From Metamycoplasma equirhinis (GTDB lineage Bacteria > Bacillota_I > Bacilli_A > Mycoplasmatales > Metamycoplasmataceae), in assembly GCF_006385185.1 (NCBI RefSeq), contig NZ_VFIX01000001.1:1-64000 (forward strand): 64,000 bases of DNA. The letters run 5' to 3'. Shown in pieces: positions 11,595 through 21,307 of this stretch (position 1 is its first letter; each line of letters opens with the position of its first letter). Under the pieces are notes generated by a model. The model had not been told where the DNA came from. It saw only the letters and a list, made by a program, of their open reading frames with translations, and did not search any database. The position numbers were made by a program, and so were the translations under genes.

Positions 11595-13389
11595 TTTCAC
11601 CTCCTTGTGAAAGAGCAATTTCTCTATATATATCGTTTGTTTTCATTAATTCACTGTGGCTTCCACTACCAATGATTTGTCCGTGATTTAAAACAATTAT
11701 TTTATCGGCATCTATAATTGATGAAATTTTTTGCGAAATGATTAATGTAGAAATTTTGTTTTGAGAAAATTCACGACGAATATTTTCTCTAACCTTTTTC
11801 TCTGTGTTAGCGTCTAAAGCTGAAGTTGAATCATCTAAAATTAGTATTTTTGGCTTTCTTATTAGTCCTTGCGCGATTGATAGACGTTGCTTTTGCCCAC
11901 CAGATAAGTTTGTGCCTTTTTTGTTGACTTCATGTTCAAACTTATCATTAAAACGATTAATATATTCAAATGCACATGCATTTTTGGCGGCTCAAATCAT
12001 ATCATCGTCATTTGCATTTGGATTTGCTAATAGAAAATTAGATTTTATTGTTCCGCTTAAAAGTGAAGGTACTTGATACACGTGTGAAATTGATTCTCTT
12101 AATGATATTGTGTCAATTTCTGTTATTTCATGGCCATCGATTTTTATATTACCATATTTGATTTTAAAGTCCAAGTTTAATAATTTGGCAATTGTACTCT
12201 TGCCTGAACCAGTAGGGCCTATTATTCCTAATATTTCACCAGGTTTTATTTTAAACGATATGTTTTCCAACACATTATTTTCTGATGAATCATAGTATCT
12301 AAAAGAAACGTGATCAAATTCAATTAATCCATTTGTAATTTTCTTATTAGATTCTACAAATTTGATGTCAGGCACTTTATTTAATATTTCTAAAACTCTT
12401 TTAGCGGAAACTTTTGCACGAAAAATGTTAAAAATCGTAAACGAAAGCATCACGACGCCAATTGTAATGAAAATCACATAGTTTGTAAAAGTTGTTACAT
12501 TGGTTATTACTTTTGTAAATTCAGCTTGCGTCGTTATGTTTCTAGATGTTATACCTGCAATATAGATAATAAAAACTAAAGTTAGATTTGAAAAAATACT
12601 AATAAAATTGAATGTTAAATTAAAAGAAAACCATGATTTAAAAGCTGCTTTTCGTCAATTTTCGTTTGCCTGGTCGAATTTCTCTAATTGAGATTGTTCT
12701 AAATTATATGATTTAATAACCCTAATGCCTAATATGTTTTCTTGTGATTCATTATTAATTTTATCGTGCATTTTTTGTTCTTTTTTAAATATTGGGCCAA
12801 TTATCGAACCAGAGATTATCATAGTAATCGCTAAAACAGGTGCCATAACCGCAAGAATAATTGACAAATTTAAATTAGTTAAAAACGCAAAAACTAAACC
12901 GAAAATTAAATACGAAGGCCCAATAATTAACATACGTAATAATGAAACTAAACCAAATTGAATTCTAGAAATATCAATTGTGAATCTTGTTAATATTTTG
13001 GCGTGTGTAAATGCCTCAATATCTTTTTGTGATAACTCACCAATGTGAGCTCATAATTTAGACCTAATTTGTTTAGAACCAGAATTAGAAATATATGACG
13101 CCAAAATTGAAGCGCCAATACTACTAACTGCGCCAAATAACAAAACAAATACAAAATATATGGCCATATTTTTAATGGCGATTTCGCGCGTTGCATAAGA
13201 AAATGGAATTCTTAAAATTTCGAAATTTTGTGGCCCATTTGGTAGTTTGCTTTGTGCAACTAAGCCAACAATTTGACCGACTAAAATTGGAATTAATAAA
13301 AATGAAATAACTTGTAAACTAGTCAGGAAAATAGTAACAAACGAAAGTCATTTGTAGCGCTTATCAAGATATTTATATAGCCGTAACAT
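11587..13389 (-). CDS. ABC exporter half-transporter, first subunit
   Basis: A 600-residue ABC type-1 exporter subunit. The N-terminal part (about residues 1-320) has six membrane helices starting [19 protein letters not shown]; the C-terminal ATPase has Walker [15 protein letters not shown], signature LSGGQKQRL, and Walker [13 protein letters not shown]. In this subunit the residue after the Walker B Asp is Asp, not Glu (LDDSTS), the usual mark of the degenerate site in heterodimeric exporters, while its partner has the normal LDEATS. The pair is thus an asymmetric heterodimer by sequence. AGGAGGGAGAAAT stands before the ATG. ackA lies just upstream in the same direction. Confidence 0.9.
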
Positions 13390-13440
13390 ATTTCTCCCTC
13401 CTTTTATTTTGCTATATAAGAAAAAAGAAAGCTTGTTTTT

Positions 13441-14628
13441 CTATTTTTTAAAAAACTCGCTTGCTTCTTTTGCTATATACATTTCTTCTTCGGCTTTAAT
13501 TACAAAAATCGGTAATTCGCTTTCCTTGGTTGAAATTAATTTGTAATCCTTAAAATTACGGTTTTCATTTGCTGTCTTATCAATTTTCAAATTTAGCAAG
13601 TGAATTTTATTAATTACTTGTTCGCGGACATAATCATCATTTTCACCGATTCCAGCAGTGAAAACAATAGCATCAATTTTACCTTCAATTTTATTTAGAT
13701 ATGTAATTAAATAATCAGCTATTCTTGTCACATATAAATTCATTGCAAATTGAGCTTGTGAATTTTCACCTCTAACTTTGTGAATATCTCTAATATCAGA
13801 AGAAACTTGACTAACTCCTAACATTCCTGATTCTTCATTAAGCAATTTCATAGCTTCATCAATGGTTAGATTTTTATGCTTCATTATATAAGGAATAACG
13901 GAAGGGTCAACATCACCTGATCTTGTTCCCATCATTATTCCTGCTAAGGGTGTGAAGCCCATTGATGTATCAATAGATTTCCCGTCTTGTATAGCACATA
14001 AACTAGCACCGTTACCAATGTGTAAGCTAACGGCATTTACTGATTTTTTGTTTAAAATTTCGGCGGTTTTTAGTGCTATATAGTGATGATTTAAACCGTG
14101 AAAACCATATTTTCTAACATTTAACTCGCTAGCAATCTTTTTGTTAATAGGGTATGTATATGCAATTTCTGGCAAGGTTTTATGAAATGAAGTATCAAAG
14201 TGCATTGTCATTTTAGCTTTTGGTAAATATTCTCTAAATGCTAAAATAGCCTCGAGAGCGCCCGGGTTGTGAACAGGCGCTAAATCCAATGACTCTTTTA
14301 AATAACTAATTGTTTTTTCGGTAACTTCACTTGTGGATTGTAGATTTGGACCACCATTTACAATACGAAATGCAACTTGTTTAATTTCTGAAAAATCAGC
14401 AATAATTCCTCTTTCTTTTCAAAGTGAAACTAATTTTTTAACTGTATCCAAAAATGTTGGAAGAGGCATTTCAATATCTTCTTTTTGTCCTTTAAAATCC
14501 AATGATAAAATACCTGTCGCCATTTTTATTCTTTGTGCAACACCTTTTGCTTCAACATTTAATTTTTCCGAAAAAAGATTTCATTTAATTGAACTAGAAC
14601 CAGCATTAATAATTAATATTTTTGACAT
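13441..14628 (-). CDS. ackA: Acetate kinase
   Basis: A 395-residue enzyme of usual length that makes ATP and acetate from acetyl phosphate, a main ATP-yielding step in fermenting mycoplasmas. It begins ILIINAGSSSIKW, the N-terminal ASKHA phosphate-binding motif, and has the acetate kinase signatures YGFHGLNHHYIA, HIGNGASLCAI, GFTPLAGIMMGTRSGD and FTAGIGEND. The start follows an AAGGAGAATAG ribosome site. A pta gene is not adjacent. A plausible terminator was not seen in the 51 bases before the ABC genes, so read-through is possible. Confidence 0.97.
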
Positions 14629-14639
14629 TTCTATTCTCC

Positions 14640-14878
14640 TTAATAATAATTTAAATTATTATAAATGAGAAACTATTAAATTGATATAGATTCTAGAAAT
14701 TTTATTAAAAGCTAAATGATTTTATATACATAATATAGTCAAAGCAATTATTGCTAGTTTTTTAATTTTAAGGTTTGTCTCTTACTATTTTTAATACTTA
14801 ATCTTTGTTTAAAATATAATTGTTTTTTAATTTTCAAAAATTTGATATTTTTTATGGTAATTTTACTATTTAAAATAT
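14640..14878. other. Intergenic gap, no gene seen
   Basis: About 240 very AT-rich bases between the ackA start and the terminator of the nuclease gene. No open frame with a start and ribosome site is convincing on either strand. It presumably holds the ackA promoter. Confidence 0.6.
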
Positions 14879-14908
14879 CAAAAACACTTAGCTAAATATG
14901 CTAAGTGT
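14879..14908 (-). terminator. Terminator after the nuclease lipoprotein gene
   Basis: ACACTTAGC (14884-14892) and GCTAAGTGT (14900-14908) form a perfect 9-bp stem with a 7-base loop. On the minus strand it is followed by TTTTT and lies about 30 bases after the mnuA-like stop. Confidence 0.8.
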
Positions 14909-14936
14909 ACCAACTAAATAAATTCAAAAAATGATT

Positions 14937-16403
14937 TTATTTTGTATCACCTGAGTTTAATTCTAAATCATACGAAATAGGGCAGTGATCTGAAACATTT
15001 CCATAAATTGATGCGGCATCGCTACTTGGAGTTGTTCCGTGAGTACTGCAATATTCAAACCACTCATTAATATTTTTTATTTTTGAATATTGAAAAAAAT
15101 TATCCTTTATAAAATTTCAGATATTATAAATTTTAGAATTAGAAAATTTTAAATTCGAATAATGAATTATTTTATCGTATGGCTGTGATAATTTTCCAAT
15201 TGATTTACTTAATGATGTTTTATCTTGTTTATCGTTAGAACCTAAAGCTATTTTCGCGCCTACATTTTTTGTTCACGAAAATGCAAGATTATTTTTCTTA
15301 ATGTTCGTATCTCCTTGAAATACAACATCATCGTCGTTGGCTTGTTCATTAAATCATTTCATCACATATTGTAAATTTCATGCTTCGTTATATTCTGCGG
15401 AACCGCCGCTACTGCTTTTGTTTACTTTTTCTTCGCCGTTTTTGACACCAGGACTATCAAAATGGCAAATTGTAAATGTAAAATCGCAGTTTTCAACATT
15501 TTTAATTAAAGATTTAAATCTTACACCAAAAGGGGCACGAGAATATTTATTTCAAATACCACCTCATTTTTTTTCGTAAATTGAATTGTCATAAAATTTT
15601 CAATTACTTCCATCTTTAAATGGAATTATTTTTACCATGTTTGTTTTGTAAACAAATGCAGCTCCATAGTCGGCTTGGCCAGAACCAATCGTGATAGGAT
15701 ATTTGCTTGAAACTATTGATTCTCATCTAGTTTCACTATTATTTTTCTTTTCTAAATCGTTTAAATATTCTGCAAGTGATTTTGGCGAAGTTCCATCTCC
15801 ATCAACTTCTGTTAGCCCAACAATATCATATTTTTGAGCAAAAATAATTGATGCAATTGCTTGACCTTTAGGTTTATTTTGATTAAAGGATTTTTCACTA
15901 AATTGGCATAAGTTTCAATGTGCCAATTTTAAATCATATTTATAGTTGCCATATCCATCTGAAATACCTATTAATTTATCTTGTTCTGGAATAGGTTTAT
16001 GCTCTTCTTCTAATTTTGGTTCTTCAGGTTTCTCTGGTTTGGGATCTTTAGGTTTTTTTGGCTTTCTTTTACTAATTAATTTTTTAAATTCATCAAATCT
16101 TCTATTAATTTCAGTCTTTAATGCTTGAAGTATAGGTAATGTTAAATTTACATCACTAACTTCTGATGACATTTTGTCAATAAATTCATTTATTTCCTTT
16201 GTATTAGAATCGTCTTCTAATAACTTTTTCATTTCTTCTAATTTGTCAAGTATTTCTTTTCGTGTATTTTCAATTGCGTTTTCTTTTTTGTTATTTTGTT
16301 TGTTAGTTAAAACGCAGCCGGAAGCGGATACCGAAAATAAAAGCGGTAATGTAGCTAAACAACTGCCTAATGTTAAAATCATTTTTTTACTTTTTTTATT
16401 CAT
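14937..16403 (-). CDS. Membrane nuclease lipoprotein, MnuA-type
   Basis: A 488-residue exported protein. A signal peptide (MNKKSKKMILTLGSCL...) runs to a lipobox SASGC, so Cys ~30 is the likely lipidated residue. A charged helical region and a Lys/Pro/Glu-rich spacer (KPKDPKPEKPEEPK) follow to about residue 140. The rest is an endonuclease/exonuclease/phosphatase domain: GLTEVDGDG (metal-binding Glu), VVFQGDTNI (Asp/Asn), and the terminal SDHCPISYDL (catalytic Asp-His). This fits the MnuA nuclease of M. bovis and relatives, which degrades host DNA outside the cell for nucleotide supply. A start 15 bases further upstream (16418) is possible; neither has a clear ribosome site. Confidence 0.85.
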
Positions 16404-16443
16404 AATAAAATAATACATGGATTTATTGCAATTTGAATAAAAA

Positions 16444-18405
16444 CTACTCTAAATCAATTCCTAATTCAATTAAATAATCCCGAATCTCAATTGCTTCTTC
16501 AAATTTTTTATTTTTGGCCAAATCTTTCATTTTATGAATTAATCCATTTATAAACTTTTTATTATGCACAATTTGAGAGCGTTCTTTTTCAGAAAGTAAG
16601 TCAGCATATGAAACATTTTCATATAAAGCGGGCGGTATTGCTTTAACAATTGTTTTGGGAATAATATTATGCTCAATATTGTATTTTTGTTGAATCTCAC
16701 GTTTTATTTTATTATCACGAATCGCCTCTTGCATTGCACCTGTAATTTCGTCAGCGAAAAATATAACCTTACCATGTTCGTTTCTGGCGGCTCGGCCAAC
16801 AATCTGAATCAAACTACGTGCATCACGCATTAATCCTGTCATATCAGCGTTTAAAATGCAAACTAAACTCACTTCCGGTAAATCGATTCCTTCACGCAAC
16901 AAATTTATTCCGACTACAACATCAAATTTCCCTAAACGTAATCCCCTTAAAATTTCATTACGTTCAAAAATTTTAAATTTGTCGTGGATATAGGCACACT
17001 TGATTTTTTGTTCCTGCAAATAAAGTGATAATTCTTCAGCATTTTTTTTCGTGGTTGTCAAAATAAGTGTTCGCTCATTTTTTAAAATTTGATTTTTTAT
17101 CAAATCATAAATTTTAATAATTTGATTTTCTTTTGAAATTATTTCAATTTGCGGATCTAACAAACCTGTTGGCCTAATATATTGAGTAACAACCTCACCC
17201 TCGGTTTTTTCAAGCTCATAATCACCAGGAGTTGCGGACATATATATGTGAGGAAAATCGAATTTTTCGTATTCTAAAAATTGTAAGGGGCGATTATCTA
17301 GAGCTGATGGTAATCTAAAACCATACTTAACTAACGTTTCTTTTCTTGATCTATCGCCAGCGAACATTGCGCGAAGTTGTGGAATCATCATATGGCTTTC
17401 ATCAACAAATATTATTGCGTCATTCGGCAAATAATCAAATAATGTATATGGCCTCTGACCAGCATCGCGCCCATCAACATATCGGGCATAATTTTCCATT
17501 CCATTTACATAACCAAATTCTTTTATTGAATCAATATCATTTAAAGTTCTATCTTTGATGCGTTGTGCTTCTAGCAATTTATCATTATCTTTAAAATATT
17601 TTATTTGTTCGTCTAATTCAATTTCAATAGCATCACAAATATCGCTAATATTATTTATAGCTGTATATGTTGTTGCTGGGAAAATTGTAATTGATTTTTT
17701 ATGCTCAATAGTTTCCTTTGTTAAGGGGTCGACCAATGTTATTCTATCAATTTGATCACCAAATAATTCAATTCTAATATTTCAATTTGACGTATATCCA
17801 GGGCAAATTTCAATTAAATCGCCTTTTGTGCTAAATTGGCCAATTTCTAATGCTTCGCTTCGATCATAACCCATTTGAATTAATTTAAGTAATATTTCCT
17901 TGCGAGAAAATAACATATTTTCTTCAAGCGGCAAAAAATTCTTTCGATATTGAGTTGGATTGAATTCGCCATAAATAGCCGCAACGGAAGCGACAACGAT
18001 AGTGTCATGGCGAATACTTAAAGCATTAATGGAAGACATACGCATAGCTTCTAATTCTTTGTTGTTTTTGCTTGTTTTTTCAATATATGTATCATTTTTA
18101 GGGATATACGCCTCGGGCTTATAGTAGTCAAAATATGAAACAAAATATTCTACTCTATTTTCAGGGAATAACTCTTTTAATTCACTATATAACTGGCTTG
18201 CCAAAGTTTTATTATGGCTAATTATTAATGCTGGTCTATTTACTTTATTAATTACATTTGCAATAGTAAATGTTTTACCCGAACCAGTTACTCCAAGCAA
18301 AATTTGATGTTTTTTGTTTTCTAGAAGACCTTCAACTAATTCGTCTATAGCTTTCCGCTGATCGCCTGCGGGCGAAAACTTCGAAATCAATTTCATATTA
18401 TTCAT
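16444..18405 (-). CDS. uvrB: UvrABC system protein B
   Basis: A 653-residue DNA repair helicase, the normal UvrB length. Walker A is [14 protein letters not shown] (about residues 39-52); the beta-hairpin region has [16 protein letters not shown]; the helicase motifs IFVDESHM and [16 protein letters not shown] are intact; the last ~40 residues form a UVR domain ([20 protein letters not shown]) for UvrC binding. Several UGA are read as Trp, for example in TSNWNIRIE. It works with UvrA and UvrC in nucleotide excision repair; neither is in this window. An alternative start nine bases downstream exists. Confidence 0.97.
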
Positions 18406-18547
18406 ACATTAAATTTTAATAAAGTTAATAAAAATCTTTTGATTTATTTATATTAAAAATTAAAGTTTAATTTTCATATATAAAAAGTCATACATAGAAA
18501 ACTATATGAACATAAATAAATATATAAATTATGATAAAATAACATTC

Positions 18548-19414
18548 ATGAAAAAAAATAAATTAACTCCTATTTTAGTTTCGCTTGGTATTATTACACC
18601 TGCCGTTTCAAGTTTAGTCGCAATTTCATGTAAAGGCGAAAAAGCAAATTTATTTGCTCATGATTTTATTTTAGGCGAAAAGGCAGCGGAATATTACAAT
18701 AAAGACACAAAAACACTTGATTTATCTAAGGCTAAAATTAAAAGTATTCCTGCCGGATCGTTTTCTTTTTCCACTTTACATGGAATGTTACTTAGAAACA
18801 TAAAAGATAATAAACAAGTGGAAAAAGTAGCTGAAGGTCTTTATGATTTTGAAAATTCAAAAATAAATATAGAAAAAGTTATTTTGCCGTCGGGTTTGGA
18901 AAATATTGATAGTGGAGCTTTCGTGGGTCTAGGCACTATTAAAGAACTTGATTTCACCGCAACTAATTTAAAATACATTAGAAAGGATGCTTTTGCATTT
19001 AATTCTATTGAAAATCTTAAGTTGCCAAAAACCATTGAAAAAATTGAGGAACGCGCATTTTATAAAAATAAAATTCAAAAAATTAATTTTGGGGAACTTG
19101 AAAATTTAAGAGTTTTAACGGAAGGCGTTTTTGAAGAAAATGAATTAGATGACACAATAAACTTGGGGAATGTAACCGAAATTAGAGCTCACGCTTTAGC
19201 AAATAACAAATTTACAAAATTAGAATTAAATGATTATGTAAATAACGTTTCGTATTTATTTTTACAATATGATTTACCTAAAGGCATAACTCCTGAAAGC
19301 AAAACAGTGAAATTAAAAGTTGAAAATGAATCAACTAAAAAATTCTTAAATGAGCAAAAAACTCAATGAGAATCAAATACAAAAAACCCAAAATTACTAT
19401 ACATAATTGAATAA
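18548..19414 (+). CDS. Lipoprotein with BspA-like leucine-rich repeats
   Basis: A 288-residue exported protein. The signal peptide (MKKNKLTPILVSLGI...) ends at the lipobox LVAISC, with the lipidated Cys at about residue 28. From about residue 55 there are five or six LRR_5/BspA-type repeats, recognisable as L.LP..ie.I...AF....l and similar (SGAFVG, KDAFAF, ERAFYK, EGVFEE). Such surface repeats in other bacteria bind host proteins; here that is inference. One UGA is read as Trp 16 codons before the TAA. A further in-frame ATG 42 bases upstream would put hydrophilic residues before the signal peptide and is rejected. Confidence 0.83.
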
Positions 19415-19455
19415 TAAAAAATCAAAGGGTAAATAAAAAGCCTTTTGATTTTTTA
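19415..19455. terminator. Bidirectional terminator between the LRR lipoprotein and vapD-like genes
   Basis: AAAAAATCAAAGGG and CCTTTTGATTTTTT form an A/T-flanked inverted repeat with an 11-base loop between two convergent genes. It works as a terminator shape in both directions. Confidence 0.75.
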
Positions 19456-19767
19456 TTCTTCGTCTTCAATAGAAGCAGCTTCGCCCATTAATTCCTCAGT
19501 AAAGTTTGATAAATCTTCCATTTTAAAAACATGAATGCTAACTAATGATTTAACAAATCATTTAACTTTTTTAAGATGTTCAATAGCGCGAAAAATTTGT
19601 CTTAAATTATCAATTGATCTAGAAAAATAAAAGCTATTTGACAATCAATGAAATCCATAATGTCTTAAAATATCGCGAACATCTTCATAGGCTTGTTTAT
19701 AGTTTTCATTATGGCCATATTCTTCTTTTAATTTATCTTTATTAAGATAAAAAACTAATCCGTACAT
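19453..19767 (-). CDS. VapD-family protein (Cas2-like endoribonuclease fold)
   Basis: A 104-residue protein. It opens MYGLVFYLNKDKLKEEYG and continues with AYEDVRDILRHYGFHW, then a serine-rich FYFSRS and a C-terminal KWFVKSLVSIHVFKMEDLSNFTE. This matches, from memory, the order of conserved blocks in VapD: M-Y-(A/G)-hFxLxxxxLxxxYG, DIRxxLxxxGFxWxQGSxYF, and WFxxxVxDIxxxRIExxxDLT. Known VapD proteins are ferredoxin-like RNases related to Cas2, some acting as toxins. No partner antitoxin gene is adjacent. AAAGGAGTC is a strong ribosome site. The family call is by pattern; activity is unknown. Confidence 0.72.
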
Positions 19768-19955
19768 TATTGACTCCTTTATATATCCTTGCAATTTAAT
19801 TATAACATTATAAATTTTAAATAACCTGCAAAGATATATCCACGCTATTTGTATTATCCATTAAAATCTAAATAAAAATTAAACAAATGTAAAATTTAGG
19901 TGTACGTAACATAGAAAATTTTCTTTGACATTAAAAAGTTAAAAAAGGAACAATT

Positions 19956-20428
19956 ATGAATAGAGAGAGAACTAAAGTTCTCTTGAAATAGACATAATGA
20001 AAAGGGTTGTCAAAAAGTTTTTTTAAATTTTGTAATTAAAGATGTTTATATTGATGATGAAAATTATATTTTAGATAAACCGTATTACGAGGAAAAAATT
20101 ATTTACGGCACCGACGGAATTGATGGCGGTGTTATTTTTGAATTTAAAAAGGAATTTAATAAAAAAACGTTAGAACGTGCATTTGGTGAGGCACTTACAT
20201 ATTTAAAAAATTCAATGATGAGGGTACTATTAAAATACCTAAATGAATATGTATATCAATATTTAATGCAAGAAGATATTGATTAATTGATGCTAGCAAA
20301 TACACAAATTATATTTATGAAAACGAACTTATTGATACCCCTTCAGAATTTAAGTCAATTTCCATTTTCTGAGTTTTACACTTGTTATGCTATAAAGTGA
20401 AAGTATATATAAAAACATATCTTATATA
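19956..20428 (+). pseudogene. Decayed gene for a PD-(D/E)XK nuclease-like protein
   Basis: After a good ribosome site (AAAAAGGAA) and ATG, the frame shifts around codon 10, runs on in a second frame as ...NEKGCQKVFLNFVIKDVYI..., and shifts again in an A-run near 20205 into KKFNDEGTIKIPKWICISIFN. The joined protein has GTDGIDGGVIFEFKKEF, which fits the D...ExK pattern of PD-(D/E)XK nucleases as found at the N-terminus of restriction-type enzymes. The frameshifts, later stops and loss of the C-terminal part show it is dead. The family is inferred only from this motif. Confidence 0.6.
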
Positions 20429-20439
20429 AACCTAGATAT

Positions 20440-20638
20440 AATTATGGACTCGATCAATTAAATAAAGAAATTAATGTAAAAGATCGAACTTCAATAGATG
20501 AATTTGGCGCTACTCATTATTCATATAATGATAGTGGTTTATTGGCCTCAGCAATAGAAAATTTAAGAGAAAAATTGAAAAAATTTTAAGATGAAAAAAT
20601 AGCTCCAAAATTATTTGAATATGAATTATTAAAATAAT
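20440..20638 (+). pseudogene. Further coding remnant downstream of the decayed nuclease-like gene
   Basis: A short open frame reading YGLDQLNKEINVKDRTSIDEFG...GLLASAIENLREKLKKF then a TAA, then DEKIAPKLFEYELLK to another stop. It has protein-like composition but no start. It may belong to the preceding decayed gene or to a second one. Not identified. Confidence 0.4.
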
Positions 20639-20851
20639 AAATGCAAACAAAGTTTAGTAAAATAATAATTTTTAACATATAACAAAATATAGCGATTGAA
20701 AAATCGTTAATTAAATTCAATAAAAACTAAATTGTGCGATTAAAAGAAATTATTAATTAATAATTGCCATGAAAGAATTTCCGTATTGAGGACTTACTGT
20801 CTGCATTTATTATTGAGAAGCATGATTATGATATAATATAAAATCGCAAAT
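20639..20851. other. Intergenic gap before tRNA-Ser, no clear gene
   Basis: About 210 AT-rich bases with no supported coding region. The last part holds TATAAT (20832-20837), a plausible -10 for the tRNA. Confidence 0.55.
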
Positions 20852-20941
20852 GGATAGTTGCTTGAGTGGCCGAAAAGGTTAGTCTCGAAAACTAATAATG
20901 TCTAACGACATTCAAGGGTTCAAATCCCTTACTATCCGCCA
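20852..20941 (+). tRNA. tRNA-Ser (anticodon CGA)
   Basis: A 90-base tRNA with a long variable arm. GGATAGT pairs with ACTATCC, then G and encoded CCA. The D-arm is TTGAGTGGCCGAAAAGG; the anticodon stem TTAGT/ACTAA encloses CTCGAAA (anticodon CGA, UCG codons); the variable arm is TAATGTCTAACGACATT; the T-arm is AAGGGTTCAAATCCCTT. Confidence 0.95.
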
Positions 20942-20957
20942 TATACAAATTGGACAT

Positions 20958-21004
20958 AAAAAAATCGCAAGTTCTTTGCAAAAGCTAAGAACAGGCGGTT
21001 TTTT
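20958..21004. terminator. Bidirectional terminator after tRNA-Ser
   Basis: AAAAATCGC and GCGGTTTTT pair as the outer stem (one G-U), with an inner GTTCT/AGAAC stem. U-runs result in both directions, so it can end both tRNA-Ser and the convergent minus-strand gene. Confidence 0.75.
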
Positions 21005-21284
21005 AAATTTCGGTTTTTTGTTCATCAGGGCTTTCAGTTTTTTGACTTAAGTCATTTTTTGAATTTTGTGTGCTTTCAATTATCATGACAATTCCAGATA
21101 CTAAGTTTACAAAAATTAAAGTCAAAATGCCCCAAACAAGCAAGTCATTTTTATTGGTATTTAGGTCATCTATTTTTTTTAATGCTAGTATGCCAAATAT
21201 AATGGGTAAAATTAAAGGGAAACCTAAAACAATACCAACAATAATGAAAGCTTTAGTAAGTTCTTTTAATATTCCGTTTTTCAT
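21003..21284 (-). CDS. Small two-helix membrane protein, unknown function
   Basis: A 93-residue protein: hydrophobic helix 1 (AFIIVGIVLGFPLILPIIFGILAL), a short KIDDLNTNKND loop, helix 2 (LVWGILTLIFVNLVSGIVMII), and a hydrophilic C-tail rich in Ser, Glu and Lys. AAAAAGGATATTT precedes the ATG. It lies 23 bases after smc in the same direction of transcription. Not recognised; such proteins are common in mycoplasmas. Its plan is similar to that of the 146-residue protein at 54175, but similarity is not shown. Confidence 0.6.
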   Translation of the reverse strand: MKNGILKELTKAFIIVGIVLGFPLILPIIFGILALKKIDDLNTNKNDLLVWGILTLIFVNLVSGIVMIIESTQNSKNDLSQKTESPDEQKTEI

Positions 21285-21307
21285 AAATATCCTTTTTTAA
21301 TATTATA

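Noticed and set aside
20770..20840. Frame reading MKEFPYWGLTVC... before tRNA-Ser
   Set aside because: Short, without a ribosome site, and it overlaps the likely -10 box of the tRNA; probably chance.
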